Positions 45,248 to 57,000 of a stretch of 64,000 bases of DNA are shown in pieces. How positions within the stretch are numbered: position 1 is the first letter of the stretch; each line of letters opens with the position of its first letter. Both the position numbers and the translations under genes were made by a program. The notes beneath the pieces were generated by a model. The model was not told the origin of the DNA, searched no databases, and worked only from the letters and a program-made list of their open reading frames with translations. Source of the stretch: Hordeum vulgare subsp. vulgare (Eukaryota > Streptophyta > Magnoliopsida > Poales > Poaceae); NCBI RefSeq assembly GCF_904849725.1, contig NC_058520.1, forward strand, positions 398,921,993 through 398,985,992, read 5' to 3'.

Positions 45248-45842
45248 CTACTCCTCCATTCTTGGCACTGCTTTCTTTCGAGTTTGGAATTTATCTCTGA
45301 GTGATATTTACCCAACTCTTACCCCACAATTGTTGCATTTGGATGCCCCCTTCTCTAGCCAGGTAATCTATGATGTCTTTGCAGATATAGATATTAATGG
45401 TTTTGCCAGCCTCGGTCTAGACGGCTCTGCACCTAGGTTCCATTGTAAGTTTTGGCTAATCCTCAAACATAAGGCCATTGACATCTTTCAATGTTTATTT
45501 AACCTCTACACGAACATCTCTTGTCTAAATGGGGCCTTCATTGTCCTCCTACCAAAAGCCCCTTCCACGCCTTTCCCAGATGCGTTTTGACCAATCTCAC
45601 TTAAACTATCATGCTAAGGCGTTAGCAAAACTCTTGGCAAATCGGCTTAAAAAATTCATCCCCTTGCTCGTCCACCCAGATCAGACGGGCTTCTTACGAG
45701 ACCATACCATCTTTGGAAATTTCCTCTATGCGGCAGATATCCTTCATGTTTACGCTAGGACTAAAGCTCCTACTATGATTGTTAAGCTAGACTTAACAAA
45801 AGTGTTTGACTCGGTTTGTTGGCCTCTTTTCTTACCATTCTT
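45248..45842 (+). pseudogene. LINE ORF2, reverse transcriptase N-terminal part
   Basis: After the solo LTR the LINE reading resumes with YSSILGTAFFRVWNLSLSDI, then DGSAPRFHCKFWLILKHKAI (GPDGF-type region), the ISCLNGAFIVLLPKAP block, and in a shifted frame NYHAKALAKLLANRLKKFIP, HPDQTGFLRD and IVKLDLTKVFDSV. The KLD...FDSV motif holds the first catalytic Asp of RT. A frameshift near 45590, at the RPISL position, and the CACTA inserted at 45843 break it. Confidence 0.82.
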
Positions 45843-46405
45843 CACTAGTAGGAAAAGGGCATACACTCCCGCTTCCCAACCCCCTTTAGTCCCGTTTTCC
45901 CAACCGGAACTATGGATTCTGGACAAAGGCATGATCCTTTAGTCCCGGTTGTCACAACCGGGAGTAAAGGTACTCCAGGCTAGAAAACTAATGCCTCTCA
46001 CCAATGCAACTCGGGGGATTCGAACTCAAGACATCATGTGTATTGCCATGCGCAGCTTACCACCCCACCTACACGGAACATGTGACTTGGGATGGGATGT
46101 TTTCCTTTTGAACTAGCCTATGAAGGACCTTTAGTTTGGATTGGTGTTATCAACCGGGACTAAAGGGTCCTTTAGTCCGGGTTAGTGTTATCAAACCGGG
46201 ACTAACGGGTCAACCCATTTAGTCCTTGTTGGTGTCACCAACCGGGACTAAAGGTCCCACACCAACCGGGACCAAAGATGGCAGTGACGCACGTCCGCTC
46301 CTAGCATTTCGAATGAGACTAATGCTCGTATTAGTCCCGGTTCGTAAAGCGACTCCGACTATTGCTCAATCGGAGCTAGGACGAAACCCTTGTTTTCTAC
46401 TAGTG
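45843..46405. mobile_element. Small non-autonomous CACTA element
   Basis: The ends are CACTAGTAGGAAAAGGG (45843) and CCTTGTTTTCTACTAGTG (ending 46405), imperfect CACTA-type inverted repeats. The interior of 563 bp repeats the phrase AGTCCCGGTT/AACCGGGACTAA many times in both orientations, as short grass CACTA derivatives do. The flanks are CTT and GTT, a 3-bp TSD with one mismatch. No coding capacity. It is inserted in the LINE RT domain. Confidence 0.8.
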
Positions 46406-46408
46406 GTT

Positions 46409-46766
46409 GAAGCAAGAGGTTTTTCGCCAACTTGATTAAATCGATAGGCTCGCTCCTCAATACAGCCAAAATGGCTATTCTTCTAAACGGTGTACCTGGA
46501 CCTTGGGTCCATTGCAAGAATGGTCTCCGACGGGGGGTCACTCTCTCCTTTCCTTTTCATAATCGTTGCACATGTCCTCCAAAGACTGATCATTAAGGCC
46601 TCCAATGAAAACCTACTTGCTCATTCGATTTCGCCAAACCTCCCTTGCCATGTCCTCAAGTATGCCAATGATATAAAAGTTGACACCTCTGCCGCCCATA
46701 ACCTTAAGAAATTTTTAGATGACTTCTCTAGCGCTACCGAGCTTTCTATAAATTTCTTGAAAACTA
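46409..46766 (+). pseudogene. LINE ORF2, reverse transcriptase C-terminal part
   Basis: Continues the RT: FANLIKSIGSLLNTAKMAIL, LNGVPGPWVHCKNGLRRGVT (the GLRRGDPLSP region, Asp-Pro lost), LSPFLFIIVAHVLQRLI and KYANDIKV. The last is the catalytic YADD box with Asn at the third place, so the polymerase would be dead even if the frame were whole. Ends where a Stowaway MITE is inserted. Confidence 0.8.
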
Positions 46767-46926
46767 CTCCCTCCGTTCCTAAATATAAGTCTTTAAAGAG
46801 GTTTCATTAGTGAACTACATACGGATGCATATAGACATACTTTAGAATGTAGATTCACTCATTTTGCTTCGTATGTGGACTCCTAGTGAAATATCTTAAA
46901 AGACTTATATTTAGGAACGGAGGGAG
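46767..46926. mobile_element. Stowaway-type MITE
   Basis: 160 bp with near-perfect inverted ends CTCCCTCCGTTCCTAAATAT and ATATTTAGGAACGGAGGGAG, and TA duplicates at 46765-46766 and 46927-46928. The interior is AT-rich and can fold back on itself. This is a very common Triticeae form. Confidence 0.92.
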
Positions 46927-47401
46927 TACTTCCGTACCGCTTAATCTTGATCACGAGTCACAACCGTGATGACCTCATCTCTCGGGACCACAGTTGCCAC
47001 CTTTCCGCATAAGTACCTAGGCTTTCCCCTTCCCCACACACACTACCACCTTCGGCATTTCAACCAGTCATAGACCTTTGTGATATTTACCTTGCCGTGT
47101 GGCATGCACTCCTACTCTCTCATGGTGGTCGCCTCATCCTACTTTTTGTTATACTAGATAGCCTTCCCGCTTATTTTATGATTTGTTTTTCTTTGCCTAA
47201 GAGTGTCCTCAAGGATATTGACAAGCATAGATAGATATTTTTGGTCTAATGACGACTCCTTCTCTGGTCTAGGTGTGTTGTTGTGTGGGATCGTGTGTGT
47301 ATACCAAGGTGGCAGGTGGTCTAGGTGTTAAATACTAAAATTGCCTTATGTTGAAGTTTTCTTTCAAATTCCTCCACTCTCCACTCGTGTCTTGGAAGGA
47401 C
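46927..47401 (+). pseudogene. LINE ORF2 fragment after RT
   Basis: Between the Stowaway MITE and the large CACTA the plus strand still shows FPHKYLGFPLP, the YLG motif just after plant LINE RT, and SSTLHSRVL near 47385. It is heavily broken by stops. It joins across the CACTA to 60875, where the reading continues as NFEPLPSSYRSKEKRLLPW. Confidence 0.7.
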
Positions 47402-47439
47402 CATTACTAGAAAAAAGCTATTAGTGACGTCCCTATTTT

Positions 47440-47640
47440 GTCTATTAATGACGCACTATAGGTGCGTCACTATTATCACGCCACTACTAATAAATAGTAA
47501 TGGCGCACGCCTGGTGCGCCACTGTTAATCTACATAACAGTGGCGCACCACTTGGTGCACCATTACTAGGTCCAGAAGTGTGCCATTGCTGTGGGTTACT
47601 AATGTTGCACTTTTAGATGATGCGCCACTACTATGAATAT
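47440..47640. repeat. CACTA subterminal repeats, left
   Basis: Several copies in both orientations of a 12-16-bp motif such as GTGGCGCACCA and TGGTGCGCCACT, with CATTACTA/TAGTAATG between them. These are the presumed transposase-binding sites. Confidence 0.75.
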
Positions 47641-48042
47641 TAGGGAATTTTTTTTTTGCTTTTTTGATATTTGCACAGGTTACAAAATATATTACAACAC
47701 TGAATATAAGTGATGTAGAAGTAAGTGATACATATTCTATACAATAGTTTCATAAAATATCATCGCATCATCTCGAAAATAGCGATACATAGTGATGTAG
47801 AAGTAATCATCATAGTCAATGAGACATCATATAACAAAAGTTGGTCACTAGTCATAATCACAACTCCTCCTTATCATCATCGTCAACTCTAACACATTGT
47901 AGCACATCATCACATCATCTCGGAAATAGCTAATAATCATCATAGTCATTACCACCAATACTATTTAATACATTGTAGCACATCATCACATTAACACACT
48001 GTAGCACATCATCATATTGTAGCACATAATAACACATTGTAC

Positions 48043-51000
48043 CTAGGACCTACTCCTCTGCTTATGTAGAATATCATAAAACAAGATAGGCCCTGACTCT
48101 CCATTATGGAGAATGGAGATCATGTTGTCTCCAATTCTTGGACTACGCACAATGTTGCTTCCAAGTAGCTCTCTAGGATAGACCATATATTTTTTCCAAT
48201 CTTTGATTGTCATGACTTCATCGGTTTTAGAAATTCGGTATGGACACGAGTAAATCAGATACCTAGGCTGACCTGGCCGTGCTGGTCGTATCATCATAAC
48301 TTCAATGCAACCTCTTGGTAACATCAGATGAGGCACACAATCTTCCGAGATTTTCTGTTGAAAAACATAGTATTAGCTTTGTAGCTAGCAATGTAGTTTA
48401 GTTTTACAAGAATTTATGCAAAAGATGCATGGATGTTGTAATTGTTGGGAAACGTCGCATGGGAAACAAAAAATTTCCTACGCGCACGAAGACCTATCAT
48501 GGTGATGTCCATCAACGAGAGGGGATGAGTGATCTACGTACCCTTGTAGATCGTACAGCAGAAGCGTTAGAGAACGCGGTTGATGTAGTGGAACGTCCTC
48601 ACGTCCCTCGATCCGCCCCGCGAACAATCCCGCGATCAGTCCCACGATCTAGTACCGAACGGACGGCACCTCCGCGTTCAGCACACGTACAGCTCGACGA
48701 TGATCTCGGCCTTCTTGATCCAGCAAGAGAGACGGAGAGGTAGAAGAGTTCTCCGGCAGCGTGACGGCGCTCCGGAGGTTGGTGATGACCTTGTCTCAGC
48801 AGGGCTCCGCCCGAGCTCCGCAGAAACGCGATCTAGAGGAAAAACCGTGGAGGTATGTGGTCGGGCAGACGTGAGAAAGTCGTCTCAAATCAGCCCTAAA
48901 ACCTCCGTATATATAGGTGGGAGGGAGGGGGGCCTTGCCTTGGGGTCCAAGGACCCTCAAGGAGTCGGCCGAGCCAAGGGGGAGGACTCTCCCCCCCAAA
49001 CCGAGTTGGACTAGGTTTGGTGGGAGGGAGTCCCCCTCCCTTCCCACCTCCTCCCTCTTTTTTTTCTTTTCCTTTGATTTCTTATCCTTGGCGCATAGGC
49101 CCCTCTTGGGCTGTCCCACCAGCCCACTAAGGGCTGGTGCGCCACCCTCATAGCCTATGGGCTTCCCCAGGGTGGGTTGCCCCCCCCCCCGGTGAACTCC
49201 CGGAACCCATTCGTCATTCCCTGTACATTCCCGGTAACTCCGAAAACTTTCCGGTAATCAAATGAGGTCATCCTATATATCAATCTTCGTTTCCGGACCA
49301 TTCCGGAAACCCTCGTGACGTCTGTGATCTCATCAGGGACTCCAGACAACATTCGGTAACCAACCATATAACTCAAATACGCATAATACAACGTCGAACC
49401 TTAAGTGTGCAGACCCTGCGGGTTCGAGAACTATGTAGACATGACCCGAGAGACTCCTCGGTCAATATCCAATAGCAGGACCTGGATGCCCATATTGGAT
49501 CCTACATATTCTACGAAGATCTTATCGTTTGAACCTCAGTGCCAAGGATTCGTATAATCCCGTATGTCATTCCCTTTGTCCTTCGGTATGTTACTTGCTC
49601 GAGATTCGATCGTCAGTATCCGCATACCTATTTCAATCTCGTTTACCGGCAAGTCTCTTTACTCGTTCCGTAATACAAGATCCCACAACTTACACTAAGT
49701 TACATTGCTTGCAAGGCTTGTGTGTGATGTTGCATTACCGAGTGGGCCCCGAGATACCTCTCCGTCACACGGAGTGACAAATCCCAGTCTTGATCCATAC
49801 TAACTCAACTAACACCTTCGGAGATACCTGTAGAGCATCTTTATAGTCACCCAGTTACGTTGCGACGTTTGATACACACAAAGCATTCCTCCGGTGTCAG
49901 TGAGTTATATGATCTCATGGTCATAGGAATAAATACTTGACACGCAGAAAACAGTAGCAACAAAATGACACGATCAGCTACGTCTATTAGTTTGGGTCTA
50001 GTCCATCACGTGATTCTCGCAATGACGTGATCCAGTTATCAAGCAACAACACCTTGTTCATAATCAGAAGACACTGACTATCATTGATCAACTGGCTAGC
50101 CAACTAGAGGCATGCTAGGGACGGTGTTTTGTCTATGTATCCACACATGTAAATGAGTCTTCATTCAATACAATTATAGCATGGATAATAAACTATTATC
50201 TTGATACAGGAATTATAATAATAACTATACATTTATTATTGCCTCTAGGGCATAATTCCAACAGTCTCCCACTTGCACTAGAGTCAATAATCTAGCCCTC
50301 ACATCACCATGTGAATTACATTGTAATAAATCTAACACCCATACAGTTCTGGTGTCGATCATGTTTTGGCCGTGGAAGAGGTTTAGTCAGCGGGTCTGCT
50401 ACATTCAGATCCGTGTGCACTTTGCATATATTTACGTCCTCCTCCTCGACGTAGTCGCGGATGAGGTTGAAGCGTCGTTTGATGTGTCTGGTCTTCTTGT
50501 GAAACCTTGGTTCCTTTGCTAAGGCAATGGCACCAGTGTTGTCACAGAACAAGGTTATTGGATCCAGTGCACTTGGCACCACTCCAAGATCCGTCATGAA
50601 CTGCTTCATCCAGACACCCTCCTTAGCCGCCTCCGAGGCAGCCATGTACTCCGCTTCACATGTAGAATCTGCTACGACGCTTTGCTTGGAACTGCACCAG
50701 CTTACTGCACCCCCATTAAGAATAAATACGTATCCGGTTTGCGACTTAGAGTCGTCCGGATCTGTGTCAAAGCTTGCATCGAGTAACCTTTTACGGCGAG
50801 CTCTTCCTCACCTCCATACACGAGAAACATCTCCTTAGTCCTTTTCAGGTACTTCAGGATATTCTTGACCGCTGTCCAGTGATCCACTCCTGGATTACTC
50901 TGGAATCTACCTGCCATACTTATGGCGAGGCTAACATCCGGTCTAGTGCACAGCATCGCATACACGATAGAACCTATGGCTGAAGCATAGGGGACGGAGC

Positions 51001-54000
51001 GCATATGCTCTCTATCTTCATCAGTTGCTGGGCACTGAGTCTTACTCAATCTCGTACCTTGTAGAACTGGCAAGAACCCTTTCTTCGACTGTTCCATTTT
51101 GAACCTCTTCAAAACTTTATCAAGGTATGTGCTTTGTGAAAGTCCTATCAGGCGTTTTGATCTATCCCTATAGATCTTAATGCCTAGAATGTAAGCAGCT
51201 TCTCCTAGGTCCTTCATAGAGAAACTTTTATTCAAGTAATCCTTTATGCTCTCTAAAACTCTACGTTGTTTCCAATCAGTAATATGTCATCCACATATAA
51301 TATTAGAAACGCCACAGAGCTCCCACTCACTTTCCTGTAAATACAAGATTCTCCAACCACTTGTATAAACCCAAATGCTTTGATCACCTCATCAAAGCGT
51401 TTGTTCCAACTCCGAGATGCTTGCACCAGTCCATAAATGGATCGCTGGAGCTTGCACACCTTGTTAGCATTCTTAGGATCGACAAAACCTTCGGGTTGTA
51501 TCATATACAACTCTTCCTTAAGGAAACCGTTAAGGAACGCCGTTTTGACATCCATCTGCCAGATTTCATAATCGAAAAATGCAGCTATTGCTAACATGAT
51601 TCTGACGGACTTAAGCATCGCTACGGGTGAGAAAGTCTCATCGTAGTCAACTCCTTGAACTTGTGAAAAACCCTTTGCCACAAGTCGAGCTTTATAAACG
51701 GTCACATTACCGTCAGCGTCCGTCTTCCTCTTAAAGATCCATTTGTTCTGAATGGCCTTGCGGCCCTCAGGCAGTACCTCCAAAGTCCACACTTTGTTCT
51801 CATACATGGATCCTATCTCGGACTTCATGGCTTCCAGCCATTTGTTGGAATCTGGGCCCACCATTGCTTCTTCATAATTCGCAGGTTCATTGTTGTCTAA
51901 CAACATGATTGATAAGACGGGATTACCGTACCACTCTGGAGCAGCACGTGGTCTCGTCGACCTGTGTGGTTCGACAGAAACTTGAACTGGAGTTTCATGA
52001 TCATCATCATTAACTTCCTCCTCAACCGGCGTCGCAATGACAGAGGTTTCCCCTTGCCCTACGCCACCATCCAGAGGGATGAGAGGTTCGACAACCTCGT
52101 CAAGTTCTATCTTCCTCCCACTCAATTCTCTCGAGAGAAACTCCTTCTCGAGAAAAGCTCCGTTTTTAGCAACAAACACTTTGCCCTCAGATTTGAGATA
52201 GAAGGTGTACCCAACTGTCTCTTTTGGGTAACCTATGAAGAAGCACTTTTCCGCTTTGGGTTCCAGCTTTTCAGGCTGAAGCTTTTTGACATAAGCATCA
52301 CATCCCCAAACTTTAAGAAATGACAACTTTGGCCTTTTGCCATACCACAGTTCGTATGGTGTCGTCTCAACGGATTTTGATGGTGCCCTATTTAAAGTGA
52401 ATGCAGCTGTTTCTAATGCATAACCCCAAAATGATAACGGCAAATCAGTAAGAGACATCATAGATCGCACCATCTCTAACAAAGTACGATTATGACGTTC
52501 GGACACACCATTACGTTGTGGTGTTCCAGGCGGTGTTAACTGCGAAACAATTCCACATTGTCTTAAGTGAGCACCAAACTCAAAACTCAGATATTCACCC
52601 CCACGATCAGACCGTAGGAACTTGATCTTCTTGTTACGATGATTTTCCACTTCACTCTGAAATTGCTTGAACTTTTCAAATGTTTCAGACTTGTGCTTCA
52701 TCAAGTAGACATAACCATATCTACTTAAATCGTCAGTGAAGGTGAGAAAATAACAATATCCGCCGCGTGCCTCTACGCTCATTGGACCACACACATCGGT
52801 ATGTATGATTTCCAACAAGTCACTTGCACGCTCCATTGTTCCGGAGAACGGAGTCTTAGTCATCTTGCCCATGAGGTATGGTTCGCACGTGTCAAGTGAA
52901 TCAAAGTCAAGTGACTCCAAAAGTCCATCAGCATGGAGTTTCTTCATGCGCTTTACACCAATATGACCCAAGCGGCAGTGCCACAAAAATATGGTGCTAT
53001 CATTGTTTACTCTAACTCTTTTGGTCTCGATGTTATGTATATGCGTATCGCTATCAAGATTCAATATGAACAATCCTCTCACATTCGGTGCATGACCATA
53101 AAAGATGTTACTCATAGAAATTGAACAACCATTATTCTCAGACTTAAAAGAGTAACCGTCTCGCAATAAACAAGATCCAGATATAATGTTCATGCTCAAC
53201 GCAGGCACTAAATAACAATGATTTAAGTTCATCACTAATCCCGATGGTAGCTGAAGTGACACTGTGCCGACGGCGATTGCATCAACCTTGGAACCGTTTC
53301 CTACGCGCATCGTCACTTCGTCTTTCGCCAGCCTTCGTCTATTTCGCAGTTCCTGCTTCGAGTTGCAAATGTGAGCAATAGAACCGGTATCAAATACCCA
53401 GGCACTACTACGAGAGCCGGTTAAGTACACATCAATAACATGTATATCAAATATACCTGATTTTTCTTTGCCCGCCTTCTTATCTGCCAGATACTTGGGG
53501 CAATTGCGCTTCCAGTGACCCATACCCTTGCAATAGAAGCACTCTGTTTCAGGCTTAGGTCCAGCCTTGGGTTTCTTCGGCGGATTGGCGACAGGCTTGC
53601 CGCTCTTCTTCGAATTGCCCTTATTGCCTTTGCCGTTTCTCTTGAAACTAGTGGTCTTGCTCACCATCAACACTTGATGCTCTTTACGGAGTTCAGACTC
53701 TGCGACTTTCAGCATCGCAAACAACTCACCGGGAGACTTGTTCATCCCTTGCATGTTGTAGTTCAACACAAAGCCTTTATAGCTTGGCGGCAGTGATTGA
53801 AGGATTCTGTCAGTGATAGCTTCTTGCGGGAGTTCAATCCCCAGTTCAGCTAGACGGTTTGAGTACCCAGACATTTTGAGCACATGTTCACTGACAGACG
53901 AGTTTTCCTCCATCTTGCAAGCATAGAATTTATCGGAGGTCTCATACCTCTCGATCCGGGCGTTCTTCTGAAAGATAAACTCCAACTCCTGGAACATCTC

Positions 54001-57000
54001 AAATGCTCCATGACGCTCAAAGCGACGTTGAAGTCCCGGTTCTAAGCCATACAAGACTGCACATTGAACTATTGAGTAGTCCTCCTTACGTGCTAACCAA
54101 GCGTTCTTAACATCCTGATCAGCCGTAGCGGGTGGTTCATCTCCTAGCGCAGCATTAAGGACATAATCCTTCTTCCCAGCTTGTAAGATTAGCTTAAGAT
54201 TACGAGCCCAGTCTACAAAGTTGCTTCCATCATCTTTCAACTTAGCTTTCTCTAGGAACGTATTAAAATTCAGGATGACTGTCGCGTGTTCCATGATCTA
54301 CAACACAAATATATTCAAAGTGGACTTAGACTATGTTCAAGATAATTAGAGTTCAACTTAATCAAATTATATGCTAAACTCCCACTCAAAAAGTACATCT
54401 CTCTAGTCATTTGAGTGGTTCATGATCCACTTACACTATCCCAAGTCCGATCATCACGTGAGTTGAGTATAGTTTCAGTGGTAAGCATCCCTATGCTAAT
54501 CATATCAACTATATGATTCATGATCGACCTTTCGGTCTCATGTGTTCCGAGGCCATGTCTGCACATGCTAGGCTCGTCAAGCTTAACCCGAGTGTTCCGC
54601 GTGCGCAACTGTTTTGCACCCGTTGTATGTGAACGTTGAGTCTATCACACCCGATCATCACGTGGTGTCTCGAAACGACGAACTGTAGCAACGGTGCACA
54701 GTCGGGGAGAACACAATTTCGTCTTGAAATTTTAGTGAGAGATCACCTCATAATTCTACCGTCGTTCTAAGCAAAATAAGGTGCATAAAAGGATTAACAT
54801 CACATGCAATTCATAAGTGACATGATATGGCCATCATCACGTGCTTCTTGATCTCCATCACCAAAGCACCGGCACGATCTTCTTGTCACCGGCGCCACAC
54901 CATGATCATCCATCAACGTGTTGCCATCGGGGTTGTCGTGCTACTTATGCTATTACTACTAAAGCTACATCCTAGCAAAATAGTAAACGCATCTGCAAGC
55001 ACAAACGTTAGTATAAAGACAACCCTATAGCTCCTGCCGGTTGCGGTACCATCGACGTGCAAGTCGATATTTCTATTACAACATGATCATCTCATACATC
55101 CAATATATCACATCACATCGTTGGCCATATCACATCACAATCATACCCTGCAAAAACAAGTTAGACGTCCTCTAATTTTGTTGTTGAATGTTTTACGTGG
55201 TGACCAAGGGTATCTAGTAGGATCGCATCTTACTTACGCAAAAACCACAACGGAGATATACGAGTTGCTATTTAACCTCATCCAAGGACCTCCTCGGTCA
55301 AATCGATTCAACTAAAGTTGGAGAAACCGTCACTTGCCAGTCATCTTTGAGCAAAGGGGGGTTACTCGTAACGATGAAACCAGTCTCTCGTAAGCGTACA
55401 AGTAATGTCGGTCCAAGCCGCTTCAATCCAACAATACCGCGGAATCAAGAAAAGACTAAGGAGGGCAGCAAAACGCACATCACCGCCCACAAAAACTTTT
55501 GTGTTCTACTCGAGAAGACATCTACGCATGAACCTAGCTCATGATGCCACTGTTGGGAAACGTCGCATGGGAAACAAAATTTTTCCTACGCACACGAAGA
55601 CCTATCATGGTGATGTCCATCTACGAGAGGGGATGAGTGATCTACGTACCCTTGTAGATCGTACAGCAGAAGCGTTAGAGAACGCGGTTGATGTAGTGGA
55701 ACGTCCTCACGTCCCTCGATCCGCCCCGCGAACAATCCCGCGATCAGTCCCACGATCTAGTACCGAACGGACGGCACCTCCGCGTTCAGCACACGTACAG
55801 CTCGACGATGATCTCGACCTTCTTGATCCAGCAAGAGAGACGGAGAGGTAGAAGAGTTCTCCGGCAGCGTGATGGCGCTCCGGAGGTTGGTGATGACCTT
55901 GTCTCAGCAGGGCTCCGCCCGAGCTCCGCAGAAACGCGATCTAGAGGAAAAACCGTGGAGGTATGTGGTCGGGCAGTCGTGAGAAAGTCGTCTCAAATCA
56001 GCCCTAAAACCTCCGTATATATAGGTGGGAGGGAGGGGGGCCTTGCCTTGGGGTCCAAGGACCCTCAAGGAGTCGGCCGAGCCAAGGGGGAGGACTCTCC
56101 CCCCCCAAACCGAGTTGGACTAGGTTTGGTGGGAGGGAGTCCCCCTCCCTTCCCACCTCCTCCCTCTTTTTTTTTCTTTTCCTTTGATTTCTTATCCTTG
56201 GCGCATAGGCCCCTCTTGGGCTGTCCCACCAGCCCACTCAGGGCTGGTGCGCCACCCTCATAGCCTATGGGCTTCCCCGGGGTGGGTTGCCCCCCCCGGT
56301 GAACTCCCGGAACCCATTCATCATTCCCGGTACATTCCCGGTAACTCCAAAAACTTTCCGATAATCAAATGAGGTCATCCTATATATCAATCTTCATTTC
56401 CGGACCATTCCGGAAACCCTCGTGACGTCCGTGATCTCATCCGGGACTCCGAACAACATTCGGTAACCAACCATATAACTCAAATACGCATAAAACAACG
56501 TCGAACCTTAAGTGTGCAGACCCTGCGGGTTCGAGAACTATGTAGACATGACCCGAGAGACTCCTCGGTCAATATCCAATAGCGGGACCTGGATGCCCAT
56601 ATTGGATCCTACATATTCTACGAAGATCTTATCGTTTGAACCTCAGTGCCAAGGATTCGTATAATCCCGTATGTCATTCCCTTTGTCCTTCGGTATGTTA
56701 CTTGCTCGAGATTCGATCGTCAGTATCCGCATACCTATTTCAATCTCGTTTACTAGCAAGTCTCTTTACTCGTTCCGTAATACAAGATCCCGCAACTTAC
56801 ACTAAGTTACATTGCTTGCAAGGCTTGTGTGTGATGTTGCATTACCGAGTGGGCCCCGAGATACCTCTCCGTCACACGGAGTGACAAATCCCAGTCTTGA
56901 TCCATACTAACTCAACTAACACCTTCGGAGATACCTGTAGAGCATCTTTATAGTCACCCAGTTACGTTGCGACGTTTGATACACACAAAGCATTCCTCCG

